Shown piece after piece: positions 14,043 to 16,664 of a stretch of 16,664 nt of DNA (its first letter is position 1; each line of letters opens with the position of its first letter). Location of the stretch: the NCBI GenBank assembly GCA_964518575.1, contig CAZFGW010000022.1, positions 1 to 16,664 on the forward strand, read 5' to 3'. The notes beneath the pieces were generated by a model. That model was given only the letters and a program-made list of their open reading frames with translations, searched no databases and had not been told where the DNA came from. The position numbers were made by a program, and so were the translations under genes. Origin of the DNA: MGBC163016 sp964518575 (GTDB taxonomy: Bacteria > Actinomycetota > Coriobacteriia > Coriobacteriales > Eggerthellaceae).

Positions 14043-14083
14043 GGCGCTCGCATCAAGAACCGCCCGTTTGAGTCAGGAGAACC
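14043..14083 (+). repeat. Direct repeat flanking copy 2, right
   Basis: Partner of 13051-13091. It runs straight into the block-A repeat at 14085. Confidence 0.85.
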
Positions 14084-14084
14084 G

Positions 14085-14106
14085 TCTATACCCAATCGGA
14101 ATGCCT
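14085..14106 (-). repeat. Block A of the family B repeat, inverted
   Basis: TCTATACCCAATCGGAATGC and two further bases match the reverse complement of 8978-8999 at 21 of 22. The hairpin part of the unit is absent here. The remaining spacer to 14165 holds no clear signal. Confidence 0.75.
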
Positions 14107-14165
14107 CTTGTAATATGCACGATTATGCAAGCTATGTTGTCTGACGCCTTCTCGTCGGCTTAAAG

Positions 14166-14489
14166 TCATTTTTTCTTAGATTTGATTTTCTTTCTGAGAT
14201 AGGTTGCTGTCATAAGAGGATGCCGAAAAGCCATACGCGGAGCAGCATAGCGCATAATGCGCTTTATCCGCTGCTGGTCCTCCCCTCGCTGACAGTGGGT
14301 AGAGCAATCTTCGCAATTGCTTTCATGTCCATACGGACAAGCATTCGCGCGCTTCAAGGTGTTTTCAATGACCCCGCGGCATTCAGGGCACATGATGTCG
14401 TTGCCACGGCTGGCATCGCTGTGGTTTCCGCGACAATAGATGCTTCCGATAGCCTCCATGGTGGCTCTGTCTTTGCTAGCTCGGTCCAT
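14166..14489 (-). CDS. YgbA-family ('nitrous oxide-stimulated promoter') Cys-rich protein
   Basis: A 107-residue small cytosolic protein. It has seven cysteines arranged as C19...CPEC (34-37)...C51...C59-x2-C62-x3-C66, with His23 nearby, then RIKRIMRYAAPRMAFRHPLM (75-93) and a basic KKIKSKKK end. The MC-x2-C, CxxCxxxC and MRY-x-PRM-x-x-RHPL features match the YgbA_NO family, known in enterobacteria as part of the nitric-oxide-responsive gene set; its biochemical role is poorly established. The cysteines suggest a bound metal or Fe-S cluster (inference). The ribosome site is modest (ATAGGG). It shares direction with the downstream-lying TetR gene 2 but is separated from it by 126 bases on the upstream side, and looks monocistronic. 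Confidence 0.82.
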   Translation of the reverse strand: MDRASKDRATMEAIGSIYCRGNHSDASRGNDIMCPECRGVIENTLKRANACPYGHESNCEDCSTHCQRGEDQQRIKRIMRYAAPRMAFRHPLMTATYLRKKIKSKKK

Positions 14490-14615
14490 ATATACCCTAT
14501 CTTATTCGCGCACGTTGCCCATTTTCCATTGCATATGATTCGGGACGCACCCATCGCGTCTACGACTCAATATGACCCACTATGCTAGCTTAATGCAGTC
14601 GCACATCTGCACGAT

Positions 14616-15278
14616 CTATGTAAGCGGAACCATATCGAGACGCAACGTCTGTTCAACGACTTTCATCAGATCCTCGTCGCTTATGTCGGGTTTCACCTTC
14701 ACAAGACCCACCAGTCCGAATATCGCCACGCAGAACATCTCGTGCACGAGCTCGATCTCAACCTGATGGTACGCAGCGTATTCGATCGCGATATGGTCAT
14801 AGAGAAGATCAGCGGTCTCCTGAGTCGCTCGAACATCGAAGGCGTCACGCACACCCAACTCTTCGAGCACGCCAATCATGGGGCGCGGGTTGCCCTGAGC
14901 ATCATAAAGGGCGTAACGAAAACTGTGAATACACTTCTTGAGCGAACCGCGCGTGTCGCCGAACGTACGCATCTCGTTCCACGCGATGACGCTTTCCACC
15001 AGGTCTTCGACATAATCATCAATGACTGCCTCGATCACGCCGTCTTTGTTCCCAAAGTGGTAGTAGACGAGCTCGCGGGTTACATTGGCCTCACGAGCGA
15101 TAGCCGCGACGGTGGTCGCACGAACCCCGTCGCGTTCGAAGAGCCTACGTGCTGTCGTGGCGATAACGCCACGGGTTCCCGTGAGACGCCGTGTCTCTGC
15201 AAGGTCATGTCGATGTGTTCGTACATGGAAAGCCGCCTCGAGTGGCGTGCGCTGTCCGTAGTCGAGAATCGTCGCCAT
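14616..15278 (-). CDS. TetR-family transcriptional regulator (2)
   Basis: A 220-residue regulator. A roughly 35-residue N-terminal extension (MATILDYGQRTPLEAAFHVR and onward) precedes the TetR DNA-binding domain, whose helix-turn-helix is TTVAAIAREANVTRELVYYHF (about 55-75) followed by GNKDGVIEAVI. The C-terminal part is helical and presumably binds a ligand. The start at 15278 is chosen because AGGAGG lies five bases upstream; an in-frame ATG at 15299 lies before that site and would give seven extra residues. The gene diverges from the DUF5692-like membrane protein, and a 21-base imperfect palindrome in the shared spacer is the likely operator for both. Confidence 0.9.
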   Translation of the reverse strand: MATILDYGQRTPLEAAFHVRTHRHDLAETRRLTGTRGVIATTARRLFERDGVRATTVAAIAREANVTRELVYYHFGNKDGVIEAVIDDYVEDLVESVIAWNEMRTFGDTRGSLKKCIHSFRYALYDAQGNPRPMIGVLEELGVRDAFDVRATQETADLLYDHIAIEYAAYHQVEIELVHEMFCVAIFGLVGLVKVKPDISDEDLMKVVEQTLRLDMVPLT

Positions 15279-15323
15279 CGCCACCTCCTCATAAAACAAA
15301 TGGCTTGGAATCGTCTTTCACAA

Positions 15324-15351
15324 ACTATAGCTATTTGTTAAGTTTTATCAA
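15324..15351 (-). promoter_or_regulatory. Promoter of TetR gene 2
   Basis: On the minus strand, TTGATA (15346-15351) and TATAGT (15324-15329) are separated by 16 bases, a good match to a housekeeping promoter. The -35 box lies inside the palindrome at 15333-15353. Confidence 0.6.
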
Positions 15352-15353
15352 AT
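15333..15353. promoter_or_regulatory. Candidate TetR operator in divergent spacer
   Basis: The left arm ATTTGTTAA and right arm TTATCAAAT are inverse at 8 of 9 positions around a central GTT. The palindrome covers the -35 box of the TetR gene and lies just upstream of the extended -10 of the membrane-protein gene, ideal for repressing both. Confidence 0.65.
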
Positions 15354-15360
15354 GCGCAGA

Positions 15361-15369
15361 TGTTACACT
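15361..15369 (+). promoter_or_regulatory. Extended -10 promoter of the DUF5692-like gene
   Basis: TG-t-TACACT fits an extended -10 element 51 bases before the ATG at 15421, eight bases downstream of the palindrome. Confidence 0.5.
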
Positions 15370-15420
15370 GCACCTGATTTCCCACATTGGGCTGGAAAGA
15401 CATCGAAGAAAGGGGCTCTC

Positions 15421-16383
15421 ATGGGAATTCTCTATCAAGCGGCTGATCCCATCTACTGGGTTATCTGGCTCTTCGTCCTCTTCGCACTCATGGCATTCAA
15501 CGAGCTGGGGCGCGTGAGGCTCTGGACTGGTCTGGCATTGTTTGCCATCGTGCCCATCGCACTGACCATCTTTGTCTGGCCCGAGACCGCCGCGCCCGGT
15601 AATGAATACGGCACGGGTACCTGGTTCAACTGGGTGAAGACATATTCTGCTTTGGCGGGGTGTCTTGGCTTCATCGCGCTGCGCTTTGTCAAATGGAACG
15701 GCAAAGACGGAACTGTTCACTATCTCTACGAGAAGAAATGGGCGCTGTGCTTCCCGCCGCTCATTCTTGCTATCAATATCGCCGAAGCGGTCATCCGCGA
15801 CTTTCAGGTGTTTGGCTTTGGATTGTGGAACGGCGGCGTTGTCGAGAACCTGTGGACCATCTCAGGTCCTTGGAACATCATGAACGGCATCGCTGGCATC
15901 CTAAACATCGTCACCATCTGCGGTTGGTTCGGAATTTTCATCTCGAAGGATTCCTCCAAGGACATGATTTGGCCCGACATGATCTGGCACTGGATCATTG
16001 CCTACGATCTATGGAACTTCGCCTATACCTATAACTGCATCTCAGACCACTCGGCATATTGTGGTCTGGCACTGCTGCTTGCCTGCACCATCCCCACCTT
16101 CTTCATCAAGAGAGGCGCCTGGTTGCAACACCGGGCTCAGACGCTCGCGCTGTGGATCATGTTCGTCATGACGGTGCCGCAATTCGCCGATGTGTTGGCG
16201 CCCATTCCCACCACGCACAATCCGACGGCATTCTTCGTGGTGAGCCTTATTGCGTTGGCGGCGAATATCGCGGTGGCTGTCTACCAGCTCTACCGCATCC
16301 GCAGACTCAAGCTCAACCCGCTCAAGGACGAGGTCTACAAGGGCACCAAACCTTACGAGCGTGTGATTGAAGAGAACCGGTAA
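15421..16383 (+). CDS. DUF5692-like multi-pass membrane protein
   Basis: A 320-residue integral membrane protein with about nine hydrophobic segments (roughly 7-29, 33-53, 70-88, 108-125, 146-168, 183-203, 212-230, 244-262, 270-292) and a charged C-terminal tail (KLNPLKDEVYKGTKPYERVIEENR). It is rich in Trp and Asn within segments (GPWNIMNGIAGILN, DMIWHWIIAYDLWNFAYTYN). The pattern is what I recall for the DUF5692 family, common in Eggerthellaceae and often beside a TetR gene; the family's function is unknown. GAAAGGGG precedes the ATG. Transport or sensing of a small molecule recognised by the neighbouring TetR is a reasonable guess, not shown. The last codons overlap a 73-base duplicated segment that continues downstream. 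Confidence 0.8.
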   Translation: MGILYQAADPIYWVIWLFVLFALMAFNELGRVRLWTGLALFAIVPIALTIFVWPETAAPGNEYGTGTWFNWVKTYSALAGCLGFIALRFVKWNGKDGTVHYLYEKKWALCFPPLILAINIAEAVIRDFQVFGFGLWNGGVVENLWTISGPWNIMNGIAGILNIVTICGWFGIFISKDSSKDMIWPDMIWHWIIAYDLWNFAYTYNCISDHSAYCGLALLLACTIPTFFIKRGAWLQHRAQTLALWIMFVMTVPQFADVLAPIPTTHNPTAFFVVSLIALAANIAVAVYQLYRIRRLKLNPLKDEVYKGTKPYERVIEENR

Positions 16384-16449
16384 CGAGCGACAACATGACA
16401 AAGGGTCATACAAGGGCACCAAACCTTACGACAACATGACAAAGGGTCA
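16336..16449 (+). repeat. 73-bp tandem duplication with internal deletion
   Basis: The 23 bases starting TACAAGGGCACCAAACC at 16336-16358 recur exactly at 16409-16431, and CGACAACATGACAAAGGGTC plus A at 16388-16408 recurs at 16429-16449. The second unit is a copy of the first (16336-16408) lacking about 32 bases between short ACGA repeats. The duplication copied the 3' end of the membrane-protein gene together with the start of a REP-like palindrome. Confidence 0.85.
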
Positions 16450-16461
16450 GGCTCATTGTCA
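16437..16461 (+). repeat. Solo copy of the RAYT element end
   Basis: TGACAAAGGGTCAGG followed by CTCATTGTCA matches the reverse complement of the element's right end at 24 of 25 bases, without any transposase nearby. A 13-base partial copy sits at 16396-16408. Confidence 0.85.
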
Positions 16462-16470
16462 TGCTCACAG

Positions 16471-16524
16471 TAATGGCGAATGTGTCAGGTTGACGTTGTG
16501 GGCGCGATTTACTCGCGCCCACAA
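16471..16524 (+). repeat. Family C repeat with strong hairpin, copy 2
   Basis: The leader at 16471-16490 is identical to 9695-9714. It is followed by TTGTGGGCGCGA (16496-16507), perfectly paired with TCGCGCCCACAA (16513-16524) around a 5-base loop. There is no T tract. Confidence 0.8.
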
Positions 16525-16552
16525 ACGGTGCAGTATCGGGGTTGTTGCATCC

Positions 16553-16654
16553 GGGATCACTATTGCGAAAACCCCTTCGCCATCCCCATCATTACCATGA
16601 TTGTCACAAGCGGGCGAGATGAATCTCGCCCCTCATATGCCCATCGAGATGTCA
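16553..16654 (-). repeat. REP-like unit, family B copy 3 (long form, inverted)
   Basis: The hairpin GGGCGAGAT/ATCTCGCCC is at 16612-16631. The tail at 16553-16609 matches the copy at 9027-9083 in reverse (about 48 of 57). Bases 16635-16654 are the exact inverse of 18-37. The region 16384-16664 carries no gene. Confidence 0.8.
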
Positions 16655-16664
16655 ATTCATTGGT

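Noticed and set aside
14742..15341. A 199-codon open frame on the plus strand
   Set aside because: Antisense to TetR gene 2 and crossing its operator; no ribosome site or motif.
16496..16524. Terminator for the DUF5692-like gene
   Set aside because: The stem is strong, but there is no T tract and it belongs to a repeat family found elsewhere.
16367..16600. A 77-codon open frame after the membrane protein gene
   Set aside because: It consists of duplicated gene-end and palindromic repeat sequence; no ribosome site of its own.

Overview
The window reads as chromosomal DNA of a GC-rich anaerobic actinobacterium, most likely class Coriobacteriia, family Eggerthellaceae. That is an inference from codon use, gene types (a DUF5692-like membrane protein beside a TetR regulator, a YgbA-like Cys protein, a stand-alone TfoX N-domain protein, a DHA2 exporter) and repeat style. 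No rRNA, tRNA, CRISPR array or phage gene was found.

Layout. (1) 1-142: remnants of short interspersed palindromic repeats. (2) 143-5510: a minus-strand SDR oxidoreductase diverges from a plus-strand run of threonine aldolase, acetamidase/formamidase, APC permease and GNAT acetyltransferase. This looks like a small amino-acid/amide uptake and breakdown cluster, with the permease and acetyltransferase overlapping by 20 bases. (3) 5621-6184: a lone lipoprotein gene with a perfect TATAAT upstream and a strong intrinsic terminator. (4) 6384-9605: a minus-strand DHA2-type MFS exporter, a PAP2 phosphatase and a SemiSWEET-type sugar carrier, separated by long spacers holding REP-like hairpin units. 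(5) 9778-14006: two apparently identical 886-bp elements in direct orientation, 3343 bp apart, each with about 25-bp terminal inverted repeats and one REP-associated tyrosine (Y1/HUH) transposase. Between them lie a TfoX N-domain protein, a TetR regulator and a divergent GT-B glycosyltransferase. (6) 14166-16383: a YgbA-family Cys-rich protein and a second TetR regulator, the latter divergent from a DUF5692-like multi-pass membrane protein. (7) 16384-16664: a dense repeat cluster containing a solo copy of the transposon end, a 73-bp duplication scar and two REP-like hairpins.

The most notable theme is the repeat ecology. An apparently recently active RAYT-like transposon has ends closely related to solo palindromes elsewhere in the window, and a second, longer palindromic family (a hairpin plus a conserved tail of about 57 bp) sits in intergenic regions. 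The two TetR genes each face a target gene across a short divergent region with a readable palindromic operator candidate. All functions are read from motifs by eye; no database search was possible.
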